From Vibrio sonorensis (GTDB lineage: Bacteria > Pseudomonadota > Gammaproteobacteria > Enterobacterales > Vibrionaceae): 64,000 bases of DNA. The notes under the pieces are model-generated. The model was not told the DNA's origin. It did not search any database and was given only the letters and a program-made list of their open reading frames with translations. Positions 31,823 through 41,199 of the stretch are shown here, piece by piece. The stretch's first letter is position 1. Each line of letters opens with the position of its first letter. The translations under genes and the position numbers were made by a program. Where the stretch lies: contig NZ_LJJE01000002.1 in NCBI RefSeq assembly GCF_001854765.1, forward strand, positions 248,001 to 312,000. The letters run 5' to 3'.

Positions 31823-34012
31823 ATGGCAGTAGCCGATTTTTCATTAAAAGAACCAGACAGAAAGAGATTGATCAAAGATCGCCTTTTTCGCCTTGCCGTT
31901 TCATCGGGAGGCGTAGGGGTTCTTGCGGCCTTGGTTCTGATATTTGTTTACCTAGCTTTGATGGTTTTACCTCTTTTTAAAGATGCCGGTATCACGCCAG
32001 ATATAGCCAACCGCGCCGTAAATACTTCTACGCCATTGGCGATGGGAATTGATGACTACGGTGAGCACGCCTATTTGCTCTACCCCGAAGGCAATTTGGA
32101 TTTTGTTACCCTTAGCGAAGATTCAGGTGACGACACGCAGACTCACGCTTTGGGCGATGAGTACGACTTGTTTTATGCTGCACCTTCGTCGTCCGGCTGG
32201 CTGGCAATGGCCAGTAGTGAAGGGGACGTTAAACTAGTTCGGCCTCACCTTACTAGCCGCATGTCGAGTAATGGACGCGAATTTGTCCCCAAGTTAGAAA
32301 CCTACCCTTTGTCGGAACCAGTACTTCAAAGAGCGGGTGTAACACTCAAACAATTTGCTTTTGCACTTCAAGATGATGTGTTGATATTTGCAGGTGCTTA
32401 TAGCGATGACAGAATTGAAGTTCGCTGGATGGAAGAGGGGCGATGGAGCAGTTATCTCTTCTCGATGCCAGTGCCACAACTGGATCAGATCTTTTTTACT
32501 CCCAATGGAAAGTTATTGTACTTGCTCAGCGGCTCTGAATTAATTATTGCCAACCGCGAAAGTGAAAAAATGACGGTTCGAGAGATCGTCGATCTCAGCT
32601 TGGGAGAAAGTAAACATTCGGTATCAAACATTGATCTCTTGTCAGGAGCGCACTCTCTGTTGGTGACTCACAATGACGGGCTGGTTTCCCAGTGGTTCGA
32701 TGTAGTTCGCAATGGGCAGAGACATTTAACCCATATCCGAGAGTTTAAGCTCGCCTCTGAACTACAGTTTTTACTTCCCGATACCTATCGAAAAGGGTTT
32801 TATAGTTTTTATATCAACGGTACGGTACAGAGCCATTACACCACTAGTGAAAAGCTGGTGATTTTTAATCGCACCTACAAAAAAGTGCCTCAGTTTGCTG
32901 CCATGTCGGGGAATGAACAGTATTTACTGGCTTACCGTGATGGAAGAGTGAGTGTTGCACATCTAGACAACCCCTTCCCCGAGATTTCTCTGTCATCCCT
33001 GTGGCAAAAAGTATGGTACGAGAGTTACCCAGAACCTGAGTTTGTATGGCAAACCACATCCGCCGACAATGAGTTTGAAGCCAAATTTAGTTTGATCCCT
33101 ATTGCGTTTGGCACGTTAAAGGCAGCAGCCTTTGCCATGTTGTTTGCTATTCCCATCGCTGTGTTGGGGGCGATTTATACGGCTTACTTTATGACGGCGA
33201 GAATGCGTCGCATCGTTAAACCCTCGATTGAGTTGATGGAGGCTTTGCCAACGGTCATTATTGGTTTTCTCGCTGGGCTTTGGTTTGCCCCTTTGGTTGA
33301 AAGGCACTTGGTGTCTGTTTTGGCTCTACTGATTTGCTTGCCGCTGTCTACCATTGTTATCGGTGGCGTTTGGCATTTGTTACCAAGTGCTTGTACGAGA
33401 AAGTTTGCCAATGGTTGGCACGCGGCGTTATTGATGCCAGTTATCCTTGTCTTAGTCACTTTAATTGTCTATCAAGGCGCTAATCTTGAAGCGTGGTTTT
33501 TTGAAGGTGATGTGAGAGCTTACCTCGCCAATCAAGGCATCGATTTCGATCAGAGAAATGCTCTCGTGGTAGGCTTCGCTATGGGATTTGCGGTAATACC
33601 GACCATATTCACCATTGCGGAAGACGCCATCTTCTCAGTCCCTAAACACCTGTCCGATGGTTCATTGGCCTTGGGCGCGACAGCGTGGCAGACGTTAACT
33701 CATGTGGTTTTACTCACCGCAAGCCCTGGTATCTTTTCGGCCATTATGATGGGGCTGGGCCGAGCCGTGGGTGAGACTATGATCGTCTTGATGGCCACAG
33801 GTAACACACCCATTATGGATTGGAACATATTGGAGGGGATGAGAACCTTGTCGGCAACGATCGCCGTAGAGATGCCTGAGTCAGAAGTGGGCAGTTCTCA
33901 CTACCGGATTCTGTTTTTAGCGGCGCTGCTCTTGCTGGTGTTTACTTTTGCTGTTAACTCGCTGGCTGAGTGGGTAAGACAAAGATTAAGAGATAGATAT
34001 CGTGCACTTTAG
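31823..34012 (+). CDS. pstC: Phosphate ABC transporter permease PstC, extended form
   Basis: PstC is one of the two membrane subunits of the phosphate importer. The 729-residue protein is more than twice the usual 300-320. It has a first membrane helix (about 26-50), then a soluble insert of about 370 residues rich in beta-strand-like segments, then the standard permease core from about residue 425. The core has the ABC permease loop region [24 protein letters not shown]. Extended PstC of this kind occurs in marine gammaproteobacteria; the role of the insert is not known to me. It leads the pstC-pstA-pstB-phoU unit. Confidence 0.9.
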   Translation: MAVADFSLKEPDRKRLIKDRLFRLAVSSGGVGVLAALVLIFVYLALMVLPLFKDAGITPDIANRAVNTSTPLAMGIDDYGEHAYLLYPEGNLDFVTLSEDSGDDTQTHALGDEYDLFYAAPSSSGWLAMASSEGDVKLVRPHLTSRMSSNGREFVPKLETYPLSEPVLQRAGVTLKQFAFALQDDVLIFAGAYSDDRIEVRWMEEGRWSSYLFSMPVPQLDQIFFTPNGKLLYLLSGSELIIANRESEKMTVREIVDLSLGESKHSVSNIDLLSGAHSLLVTHNDGLVSQWFDVVRNGQRHLTHIREFKLASELQFLLPDTYRKGFYSFYINGTVQSHYTTSEKLVIFNRTYKKVPQFAAMSGNEQYLLAYRDGRVSVAHLDNPFPEISLSSLWQKVWYESYPEPEFVWQTTSADNEFEAKFSLIPIAFGTLKAAAFAMLFAIPIAVLGAIYTAYFMTARMRRIVKPSIELMEALPTVIIGFLAGLWFAPLVERHLVSVLALLICLPLSTIVIGGVWHLLPSACTRKFANGWHAALLMPVILVLVTLIVYQGANLEAWFFEGDVRAYLANQGIDFDQRNALVVGFAMGFAVIPTIFTIAEDAIFSVPKHLSDGSLALGATAWQTLTHVVLLTASPGIFSAIMMGLGRAVGETMIVLMATGNTPIMDWNILEGMRTLSATIAVEMPESEVGSSHYRILFLAALLLLVFTFAVNSLAEWVRQRLRDRYRAL

Positions 34013-34044
34013 TTTTTTTAAAATGATCAATAACGGAGTGGCGC

Positions 34045-35691
34045 GTGTTTAAGTGGTTTAAATCGGGTGCGCCATGGATTTGGTTAACAGGCGGAGCGGT
34101 GAGCATTAGTTTGCTATCGGTTTTGGTTCTTCTGTTGCTAATTGGCTGGAAAGGGTTGTCTTATTTTTGGCCAGCACCTTTGTACCAGTGGCAAACCATT
34201 GATGGTGACAAGCTGATCGGGCAACTCTACGGCAGTGAGAGTGTTTCCAGAGCGCAACTTGTCGAGTTAGGGGTGACTCTTCCTAAAGAGCAAGACGCAC
34301 TAGATAGTGTCAGTCGGTTGAATATCAAAGTTGCAAATCGAGATCTATACGATGCTGATTTTGTCTCGATTCTCGACTTAGATCTGGCGAAGAGAACTCG
34401 TCCAGTAGAATGGGCGGTTATCGAGCGAGCTCGAAGCGGTGATTTTTATGGTAAGCCGTTGGCCTACAAAGATGAAAACGGCACGTGGCAATCGGATATT
34501 CACAGAGCTCTTGAAGCGGGGCTAAAGCGAGCAAGTGCGGTTAATAGGCAGATTGAACGCCTCATCGACAAAGAGATCAGAGCGGTTAGCGCTAAGGCCG
34601 ATCAGTTAAGATTAGAAAAAAGAAAGCGGGAGCTTAACAACAATTTAGACGATGCGTATTCCATTTACTACCAGAACCAAATGGATGGGTTTCGCCAAGC
34701 GCTCGTGCACGCTGAAAAAGAGCTGGATGGGTTAAGATCACAACTCGAACAACAAAGCCTGTTGGTACAAGCGATGACTGGGGAGAAAGTGGAGATCCCT
34801 CTGTCGGAAATACTGGACTTGTGGTACCCAAATCAGCTGACGTTAGGGGAAAAAATTGCTCATTGGGGCAAGCAAGTTTGGAAGTTTCTCTCGGATGACC
34901 CAAGAGAATCTAACTCTGAAGGCGGTGTGTTTCCAGCCATGTTTGGTACGGTGTTACTAGTTATCATAATGTCGATCATTGTGATGCCTTTAGGCGTGGT
35001 TGCTGCGGTCTATCTTCATGAGTATGCGGAAAACAATGCATTTACTCGATTAATTCGAGTGGCCGTCATCAACCTTGCTGGTGTGCCATCGGTGGTATAT
35101 GGTGTGTTTGGTTTGGGCTTTTTTGTTTATACCCTTGGTGGCTCTATAGACAAACTGTTTTACTCGGAAAGTCTACCAGCGCCGACGTTTGGTACACCGG
35201 GGTTATTGTGGTCTTCACTCACCTTAGCCGTACTGACGCTTCCCGTGGTGATTGTCGCAACTGAGGAGGGCTTGAGCCGAATCCCTGGCTCTGTACGTCA
35301 CGGTTCTTTAGCCCTTGGAGCAACTCAGTTTGAGACCTTGTGGCGAATAGTATTGCCGATGGCGAGCCCAGCGATTATTACTGGTCTAATATTAGCGGTG
35401 GCTAGAGCCGCGGGAGAAGTGGCGCCTTTAATGCTTGTGGGTGCGGTTAAATTAGCGTCGAGTCTACCTGTTGATAGCACTTTCCCTTTTATACATCTGG
35501 AAAGAAAGTTTATGCATTTGGGGTTTCATATCTATGACATCGGATTCCAGACCAGCAACATTGAAAGTGCGCGACCACTGGTTTACGCCACCTCTTTTTT
35601 ACTAGTGACAGTGATTATTGGTTTGAACCTAACAGCAATTAGTATTCGCAATAATTTAAGAGAAAAATATCGGACAATGGGACAAGATTAA
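34045..35691 (+). CDS. pstA: Phosphate ABC transporter permease PstA, extended form
   Basis: PstA is the second membrane subunit of the phosphate importer. The 548-residue protein has an N-terminal membrane helix (about 14-36). This is followed by a soluble region with a strongly charged predicted coiled coil (about 156-243, rich in Lys, Glu, Arg and Gln) and then the permease core from about 293. The core carries the ABC interaction loop [20 protein letters not shown]. The extra domain parallels that of PstC. A GTG start is used after AACGGAG; the stop is two bases before the pstB start. Confidence 0.9.
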   Translation: MFKWFKSGAPWIWLTGGAVSISLLSVLVLLLLIGWKGLSYFWPAPLYQWQTIDGDKLIGQLYGSESVSRAQLVELGVTLPKEQDALDSVSRLNIKVANRDLYDADFVSILDLDLAKRTRPVEWAVIERARSGDFYGKPLAYKDENGTWQSDIHRALEAGLKRASAVNRQIERLIDKEIRAVSAKADQLRLEKRKRELNNNLDDAYSIYYQNQMDGFRQALVHAEKELDGLRSQLEQQSLLVQAMTGEKVEIPLSEILDLWYPNQLTLGEKIAHWGKQVWKFLSDDPRESNSEGGVFPAMFGTVLLVIIMSIIVMPLGVVAAVYLHEYAENNAFTRLIRVAVINLAGVPSVVYGVFGLGFFVYTLGGSIDKLFYSESLPAPTFGTPGLLWSSLTLAVLTLPVVIVATEEGLSRIPGSVRHGSLALGATQFETLWRIVLPMASPAIITGLILAVARAAGEVAPLMLVGAVKLASSLPVDSTFPFIHLERKFMHLGFHIYDIGFQTSNIESARPLVYATSFLLVTVIIGLNLTAISIRNNLREKYRTMGQD

Positions 35692-35693
35692 GT

Positions 35694-36511
35694 ATGTTTT
35701 CTGTCGATCAAACATTGGGCTACCTGCCGCCATTAGATGTTAATAATCTGTCCGATGAACAGACGGCCATCTCTATTGAGGGGTTAAACCTGTATTATCA
35801 AAGCAGCCAAGCGCTGGATGATATTTCGATGCGTATTCCCAAAGGCAAGTGACCGCTTTTATCGGGCCTTCAGGTTGTGGTAAATCAACACTTCTGAGAT
35901 GTATTAACCGAATGAATGACCTTGTTGAAGGTTGTCGAGTTGAAGGTAAGGTTAAACTTCACAGCAAAAACATCTATCACCCACAAGTGGATGTTGCGAC
36001 GTTGCGCCGTCGAGTGGGTATGGTGTTCCAACGTCCTAATCCATTCCCCAAATCGATTTATGAAAACGTGGTTTATGGACTGCGACTACAAGGGATTAAA
36101 AATAGCCGAACTTTAGATGACGCTGTAGAGCGGTCCCTTAAAGCGGCAGCATTGTGGGAAGAAGTGAAAGACCGTTTGCACGAAAACGCATTTGGGCTAT
36201 CTGGTGGCCAGCAACAGAGACTGGTAATTGCTCGGGCGATTGCCATTGAGCCAGAAGTACTGCTTTTAGATGAGCCGACCTCTGCTCTAGACCCAATTTC
36301 TACCCTAACTATCGAAGAGCTGATAAACGAACTAAAAACTCAGTACACGGTAGTTATCGTTACTCATAACATGCAACAAGCTGCTCGCGTGAGTGATCAT
36401 ACCGCCTTTATCCATATGGGTAAGCTGGTGGAGTATGCCGATACGGATACTATTTTTACATCGCCAGTAAAAAAGCAGACCGAAGACTACATTACAGGTC
36501 GTTATGGGTAA
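35694..36511 (+). CDS. pstB: Phosphate ABC transporter ATP-binding protein (frameshifted here)
   Basis: PstB hydrolyses ATP to power phosphate import. The ATG at 35694 starts [15 protein letters not shown]. The frame ends early at 35851, and adding one A at 35847-35848 (AA to AAA) restores [20 protein letters not shown] with its Walker A. The ABC signature LSGGQQQRL and Walker [13 protein letters not shown] follow. The repaired protein is about 272 residues, a usual length. It is followed by phoU after 46 bases. Confidence 0.93.
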
Positions 36512-36557
36512 TACTGTTAAAGCAATCAACGAATTTCTGATAGGAGTAGGCGTATAA

Positions 36558-37256
36558 ATGAATTTTGGACGACACATTTCAGGGCAGTTTAATGTCGAGC
36601 TTGAATCGATCCGAACCCATGTATTGACTATGGGGGGCTTGGTTGAGCAGCAACTCTCTTTCGCAATGCAAGCACTGCACAAAGAGGACATTGAACTCGC
36701 GCGTAAAGTGGTTCGAGATGACCACAAAGTGAACGCGATGGAAGTGTCGATAGATGAAGCCTGTACGCGTATCATTGCCAAAAGACAACCTACCGCCAAA
36801 GATCTTCGCCTGATCATGGCGATTATTAAAACCATTACTGACCTAGAGCGAATTGGGGATGTGGCAACCAAGATGGCTTATGTGGCGATTGAAAGTCCTT
36901 CCTCAAAAGAGCGGCAGTTTCACGTCTCTTTAGAGCCGCTTTGCCGCAATGCCATCGCTATGCTTCATCAAGTACTCGATGCATTTGCCAGAATGGATGT
37001 GGACGCCGCCGCCGAAGTGTACAAACTGGACGACAAGTTGGATGCTGAATACGAGGCGGTGATTCGCCAGTTGATGACTTATATGATGGAAGACCCAAAG
37101 AACATTCCTCATATTCTTCAGGTCATGTGGTCAGCAAGGGCGATAGAGCGAGTGGGCGACCGCTGTCAGAACATTTGTGAGTACATCATCTACTTTGTAA
37201 AAGGCAAAGACGTTCGTCACCTCGGCGAGCAAAGCATTGATGATGCTCTGCGTTAA
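36558..37256 (+). CDS. phoU: Phosphate signalling protein PhoU
   Basis: PhoU links the Pst transporter to PhoR and prevents activation of the regulon when phosphate is plentiful. The 232-residue all-helical protein shows the two repeated PhoU motifs, [22 protein letters not shown] and [22 protein letters not shown]. It starts [12 protein letters not shown] after GATAGGAGTAGG and closes the pst unit. Its stop codon overlaps the stop of the convergent outer-membrane gene in the palindrome TTAA, so there is no room for an intergenic terminator. Confidence 0.96.
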   Translation: MNFGRHISGQFNVELESIRTHVLTMGGLVEQQLSFAMQALHKEDIELARKVVRDDHKVNAMEVSIDEACTRIIAKRQPTAKDLRLIMAIIKTITDLERIGDVATKMAYVAIESPSSKERQFHVSLEPLCRNAIAMLHQVLDAFARMDVDAAAEVYKLDDKLDAEYEAVIRQLMTYMMEDPKNIPHILQVMWSARAIERVGDRCQNICEYIIYFVKGKDVRHLGEQSIDDALR

Positions 37257-37756
37257 AAACGCAGAGTAACGCCTAGGTTCAAAGAGGTAGATAGGTGCGA
37301 AGATAAAAAGGTTTTGTGCCTATCTATGTAATTGAGATCCATACCTGCGCGGAAACCTAACTGGTCACTGACGTTGAGTGTCCACGCAAAAGCTCCACTT
37401 ATACCAGTCCCGTCTCTTTCTCTCGTATTGGAAAGAATCGTTCTTGTCCCTTGGTAATCGACGACACCCATCTCAAACTGAACGCCAATATCAGGGGCCG
37501 ATTCAAAGTTGTATTGCGTACCCAAACGATAGGTCTTTAGCCTGTCTCTATCTGTAATATACTCGGCAGAGATGTGACTATAGCTTAGATAAACAGCGTC
37601 TAAGCCCAGCGTATTTGTTAAACCTAGGTGCAATCCACCACCGGAGATACCAGAACCAAAATATGGCCCTACTCTTAGATCGGGTGATACGTATACCGTG
37701 TTTGCAAAACTGGAAAAACTGGATAACAGCAGTAACGGAGTGATGAGCTTTTTCAT
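37253..37756 (-). CDS. Small outer-membrane beta-barrel-like protein
   Basis: I do not recognise a named family. The 167-residue protein has a signal peptide (about 1-18, ending SSFA) and alternating hydrophobic segments ending in a C-terminal phenylalanine (LGVTLRF), the usual signature of an outer-membrane beta-barrel. Recurrent GL/GI-type strands such as [23 protein letters not shown] and [13 protein letters not shown] fit a barrel of about eight strands. It is the last gene of a minus-strand group of surface proteins and overlaps the phoU stop by four bases. The function is unknown. Confidence 0.75.
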   Translation of the reverse strand: MKKLITPLLLLSSFSSFANTVYVSPDLRVGPYFGSGISGGGLHLGLTNTLGLDAVYLSYSHISAEYITDRDRLKTYRLGTQYNFESAPDIGVQFEMGVVDYQGTRTILSNTRERDGTGISGAFAWTLNVSDQLGFRAGMDLNYIDRHKTFLSSHLSTSLNLGVTLRF

Positions 37757-37900
37757 TGATTTAAACCTATAGAAAGCGTTAATAAAAGCCTTCCTTAGCC
37801 CTGTTCATCGCTAGGGGAAACTAGCGAATAGCAATATTTTATTGATTAACTTTTGTTGTGTATAAGCGTTGCTTTTTATTTTATAGATAAGTAATTCTTA

Positions 37901-38572
37901 TCACTTAAAAGAAAAGCTCCCGCCAATTTTCCAAGAAACTTCTGAGTTAGAAAGTCCGTAATAGGTGCCGTTTGGGTCGAGCACTGTCATCTTGGCATAG
38001 GGATAAAATCGCCATAATGGCTTCATGGTGCCAAGGGTAAGCTCCCACTCGTTTGCGTGTCCTTGATTGAAGTCGGTCATATCTGACTTGTCGACGGCGA
38101 AGTGGTGCTCATAGCGACCCGAAATATACAGGTGATTAAAATAGTGAGCAGTGCCAATATAGGCGGAGTAATTGTTGGCGTCATCGACGGTTAACCAAGT
38201 AAATCCATTGCGAATACGTTCAGCCGTCACTCCTCCCTTAACGGAAAACCCATCAAAATATTGGGTAGCAGATAGGTCTATTTGATGACTTTGTGTTTTA
38301 ACTCCGTCAATACCAGCAATATCTTTCATTAACCAGTCGTCGTACAGTCCGTATTCGTAATAGGCACTGAGTCTTAAATCAGGAGATAAAAAAGTTTGAT
38401 AGCCAGCGCCAAGACCAATCCAATCATCAGTGTCGGCTCCAATAGAGATATAAGTGTTGTCCGTTACAGAGGCTGTTAAGCCTAGTTCGATGAGATCCTT
38501 TTCTATCGAAATATTAATCGCGGCATACAGGGGGGCAGAAAACACCACGGCGATAAATGGCATTATTTTCAT
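37901..38572 (-). CDS. Outer-membrane beta-barrel-like protein
   Basis: This 223-residue protein has a short signal peptide (about 1-17, ending LYAA), many aromatic, alternating strands (such as LRLSAYYEYGLYDDW and LYISGRYEHHF) and a C-terminal strand ending FSFK. It resembles a small porin-like or surface barrel, but I cannot name a family. A weak GGAA site lies before the ATG, which is only 12 bases downstream (in gene direction) of a strong terminator hairpin following the lipoprotein gene. Its transcription therefore probably depends on read-through or a promoter inside that region. Confidence 0.72.
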   Translation of the reverse strand: MKIMPFIAVVFSAPLYAAINISIEKDLIELGLTASVTDNTYISIGADTDDWIGLGAGYQTFLSPDLRLSAYYEYGLYDDWLMKDIAGIDGVKTQSHQIDLSATQYFDGFSVKGGVTAERIRNGFTWLTVDDANNYSAYIGTAHYFNHLYISGRYEHHFAVDKSDMTDFNQGHANEWELTLGTMKPLWRFYPYAKMTVLDPNGTYYGLSNSEVSWKIGGSFSFK

Positions 38573-38583
38573 TGTGAATTTCC

Positions 38584-38612
38584 AAAAAAACTCCCGACAG
38601 AGCGTCGGGAGT
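38584..38612 (-). terminator. Terminator or attenuator between the lipoprotein and barrel genes
   Basis: On the minus strand ACTCCCGAC pairs with GTCGGGAGT over a short loop and runs directly into seven T. It is 12 bases after the lipoprotein stop and 12 bases before the start of the next gene on the same strand, so it may set the expression ratio of the two. Confidence 0.85.
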
Positions 38613-38623
38613 AGAAATGGTGG

Positions 38624-39199
38624 TTATCGATTAAGGCGGTTGCGGATAGCGTCTCGTACTGTTTGGCGATCGACTTGATGAGAAGGAGTCTCCATCATTG
38701 GGGAAATTCCCCCTTTAATTACGTCACCACCAATGTAGATGCCGTCTCGGCCGTCGAAAACATAGTAGCTACCTGCATGCTCTCCTTCTCGTATCATTCT
38801 AATATCAAAGGAGTTTCCGTCTGCATCTAAGACGGAAAATTCATGGCTCTTCCAAGATATATTTGAAATGGTGTACTCATTGCCTTCCGCATCAGTAATT
38901 GTGTTTCCACTGACTAAGTAAGAGTACTCAGGGTCATTCCACATAGGTGGCTGCTCTGGTCCAGTCCATGTGGGAGGAAGGCGATCTGGAGTTTCTTCCG
39001 TTTCAGGGATACTAGGTCCGCCCCAAACAGGGGGTAAGCGACTCGGTGCCTCTTCGATATCTGCTTCATTAGGCCCACTCCAAATAGGAGGTAAACGGTC
39101 AGGTGAAGATTCTGTATTGGAGTGGGCACCATCGGAGGAAGAGCAACCAGCTAGGGCGATGGAACCAGTAACAACAAGCGCTAAAAGAGTTTTATTCAT
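38624..39199 (-). CDS. Lipoprotein with proline-tryptophan repeats
   Basis: This 191-residue protein has a lipoprotein signal (lipobox LAGC, Cys19, followed by Ser-Ser so outer-membrane sorting is expected). A region of three tandem repeats of about 19 residues follows (RLPPIWSGP at 35, RLPPVWGGP at 54, RLPPTWTGP at 73) with acidic linkers, and then a more compact C-terminal domain (about 90-170). I do not recognise a family. It heads the group of surface proteins on this strand. Confidence 0.75.
   Translation of the reverse strand: MNKTLLALVVTGSIALAGCSSSDGAHSNTESSPDRLPPIWSGPNEADIEEAPSRLPPVWGGPSIPETEETPDRLPPTWTGPEQPPMWNDPEYSYLVSGNTITDAEGNEYTISNISWKSHEFSVLDADGNSFDIRMIREGEHAGSYYVFDGRDGIYIGGDVIKGGISPMMETPSHQVDRQTVRDAIRNRLNR
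38933..39109 (-). repeat. 57-bp coding repeat in the lipoprotein gene
   Basis: Three in-frame copies of a 57-bp unit (19 codons) encode the RLPPxW repeats, with a fourth degenerate PPMW copy at the end. The copies differ mainly in the linker codons, so the array is older than a recent duplication. Confidence 0.75.
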
Positions 39200-39406
39200 A
39201 ATTGATACCTATTGGACAAAGTGAATAACAAGCAGCCCATTGTCCCTAGGCGTAATTGAGTATTTTGGAAGAGGAATATGGAGCTTTATCCATCGCACTA
39301 CCAATACTTAACAGAGGCAATCCGTACCTCGCTTGAAGTTATGGATACATTTTGTTCGATAAGTATTGCTTTATCTAATTAGAAAATAAGATACGTTTGA
39401 TAAGCA

Positions 39407-40336
39407 TTAATTATTGTTAAGTTGCTGTTGGAGAACGCGTTGAACTTCTTTATACAGCCAGTTTACCAAGGGATTGTTTCGATACTTAGTGTGGTAAAAA
39501 GCCATGACAGGCAACTGGATTTCACTGCCTTTATAAACGGCTTTCATTGCCCTTAACTCTGGATGTTTACCAATGGGGAACAGGTTGGAGTGGGGAATAA
39601 ACATATCCGTATGGGAAATAACATCGACTGCCGCCATGGTAAATTCGGTTCTAAAACCGATTTTGGCTTCTATTCCCTGCTCGCTCATTAGTTGGGCCGC
39701 CAATACTTGGTGATCATTCCACCCCGGAGTGATCAACGAAGCGATTTCATAGCCAGCCATGTCTTGTGCGGTGACACTGACCTGATTTATCGGATGTCCA
39801 TCGCGCACTATGACCGCACCAGTAAGGTCAATGAGCTTTTTGGAGTAGAGGTTTTGGGTGAGTTCACTTTCGTAGTTGACGCCAAAAAGCACCTCTCCCT
39901 TAGCGATATCACTCAGCGTGTTGTGGTTCCAACCGACGAGCTCCAAGATGCAATTGGGCGCGCTTTGTTTGAGTTGGTGAAACAGTGAACCTGAAAGACA
40001 AGATAACACGATTGGTGCTACGGCAATTTTTACCTTGTAGTCGATATCAGCTGGTGAAAAATGCTCAGATCGATTGAGAGCAACGGCTAAACCATCTAGA
40101 TAGGGGGTGATCTTATTCGCCAGTTCTTCGGCAAAGGGAGTCGGTTCCAGACCGTGTCGTACTTTTACAAATAGCTCATCGTCAAAATGATGTCTTAGCT
40201 TTTGCAAAGATTGGCTAATGGCTGGTTGGGAGACAAAGAGCCTCTTTGACGCTTTGCGCATATTGCCCTCTTGAATAAGAACGATAAACGTCCTTAACAA
40301 GTTGAGATCAAGAGAGAAATAGAGGTCCTTAGCCAT
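39407..40336 (-). CDS. LysR-family transcriptional regulator
   Basis: This 309-residue protein has an N-terminal LysR winged helix (about 8-66, FIVLIQEGNMRKASKRLFVSQPAISQ) and a substrate-binding-like effector domain. The sequence looks closest to the LeuO/NodD-like branch, but no target can be named. It lies 24 bases downstream of ppk2 on the same strand and is probably co-transcribed with it, not divergent from its target as is usual for LysR genes. The 207-base gap to the lipoprotein gene shows no clear operator. Confidence 0.85.
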   Translation of the reverse strand: MAKDLYFSLDLNLLRTFIVLIQEGNMRKASKRLFVSQPAISQSLQKLRHHFDDELFVKVRHGLEPTPFAEELANKITPYLDGLAVALNRSEHFSPADIDYKVKIAVAPIVLSCLSGSLFHQLKQSAPNCILELVGWNHNTLSDIAKGEVLFGVNYESELTQNLYSKKLIDLTGAVIVRDGHPINQVSVTAQDMAGYEIASLITPGWNDHQVLAAQLMSEQGIEAKIGFRTEFTMAAVDVISHTDMFIPHSNLFPIGKHPELRAMKAVYKGSEIQLPVMAFYHTKYRNNPLVNWLYKEVQRVLQQQLNNN

Positions 40337-40360
40337 TTTGTCATCCTATCGGCTCGTTTA

Positions 40361-41143
40361 CTAATACTTATCAGGAACAAAGGTTTGGTGCTCATGTGGA
40401 GCTCGAATATACCCTTCTTTGTTTATAGGAGGAAGGTCGATGTCTGTATATTCAATTTCGTGATATTCAATTTGTGAGAGCAGGTGACTAATACAGTTTA
40501 GACGGGCGCGTTTTTTGTCGTCAGATTGAACCACCCACCAAGGGGATTGTTTGGTGTCTGTATAAGAAAACATGGCATCTTTTGCCGCGGAATACTCGGC
40601 CCATCTTTGGCGTGATTGCAGATCCATTGGACTGAACTTCCAGCGTTTTATTGGCGTGGCAATTCGCTCTTTAAACCGCTTTTCTTGCTCTTCATCGGAA
40701 ACGGAAAACCAGTATTTTAAAAGAACGATGCCAGAGCGTTGCAGCATGCGTTCAAATTCGGGGCAAGAGCGAAGGAACTCTTCATACTCGCTTTCGCTGC
40801 AAAATCCCATCACCTTCTCAACTCCTGCGCGGTTATACCAACTGCGGTCAAACAAGACTATCTCTCCTGCACTTGGCAAGTGAGCAACGTAGCGTTGGAA
40901 ATACCATTGGGTCTTTTCTTTTTCGGTCGGGGCGGGAAGGGCGGCTATGCGGCAAACTCTAGGGTTGAGCTTTTCAGTGATTCGTTTGATAACACCGCCT
41001 TTACCAGCAGCATCTCTACCTTCGAAAATCACCACAACCTTTAACCCTGCTCGCTTGACCCACTCTTGAAGTTTGACAAGTTCAACTTGAAGCCTTTCTA
41101 ATTCCTTTAGATAGACTTTTTTATCTAGTTTGGGTTTACTCAT
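40361..41143 (-). CDS. ppk2: Polyphosphate kinase 2
   Basis: PPK2 enzymes use polyphosphate to phosphorylate nucleotides (or the reverse). The 260-residue protein contains the PPK2 Walker A region FEGRDAAGKGGVIKRIT, the lid and Walker B region LFDRSWYNRAGVEKVMGFC, and the C-terminal WKFSPMDLQSRQRW. It is a one-domain enzyme. The start at 41143 follows AAGGAGGGC. It lies between cutC and a LysR gene, about 9 kb from ppk1-ppx; substrate class (ADP or GDP) cannot be told from sequence alone. Confidence 0.92.
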   Translation of the reverse strand: MSKPKLDKKVYLKELERLQVELVKLQEWVKRAGLKVVVIFEGRDAAGKGGVIKRITEKLNPRVCRIAALPAPTEKEKTQWYFQRYVAHLPSAGEIVLFDRSWYNRAGVEKVMGFCSESEYEEFLRSCPEFERMLQRSGIVLLKYWFSVSDEEQEKRFKERIATPIKRWKFSPMDLQSRQRWAEYSAAKDAMFSYTDTKQSPWWVVQSDDKKRARLNCISHLLSQIEYHEIEYTDIDLPPINKEGYIRAPHEHQTFVPDKY

Positions 41144-41199
41144 AGATGCGCCCTCCTTTGTTATCAGTATGTTACTACAAACTGAAGAGCGCAATGCGG

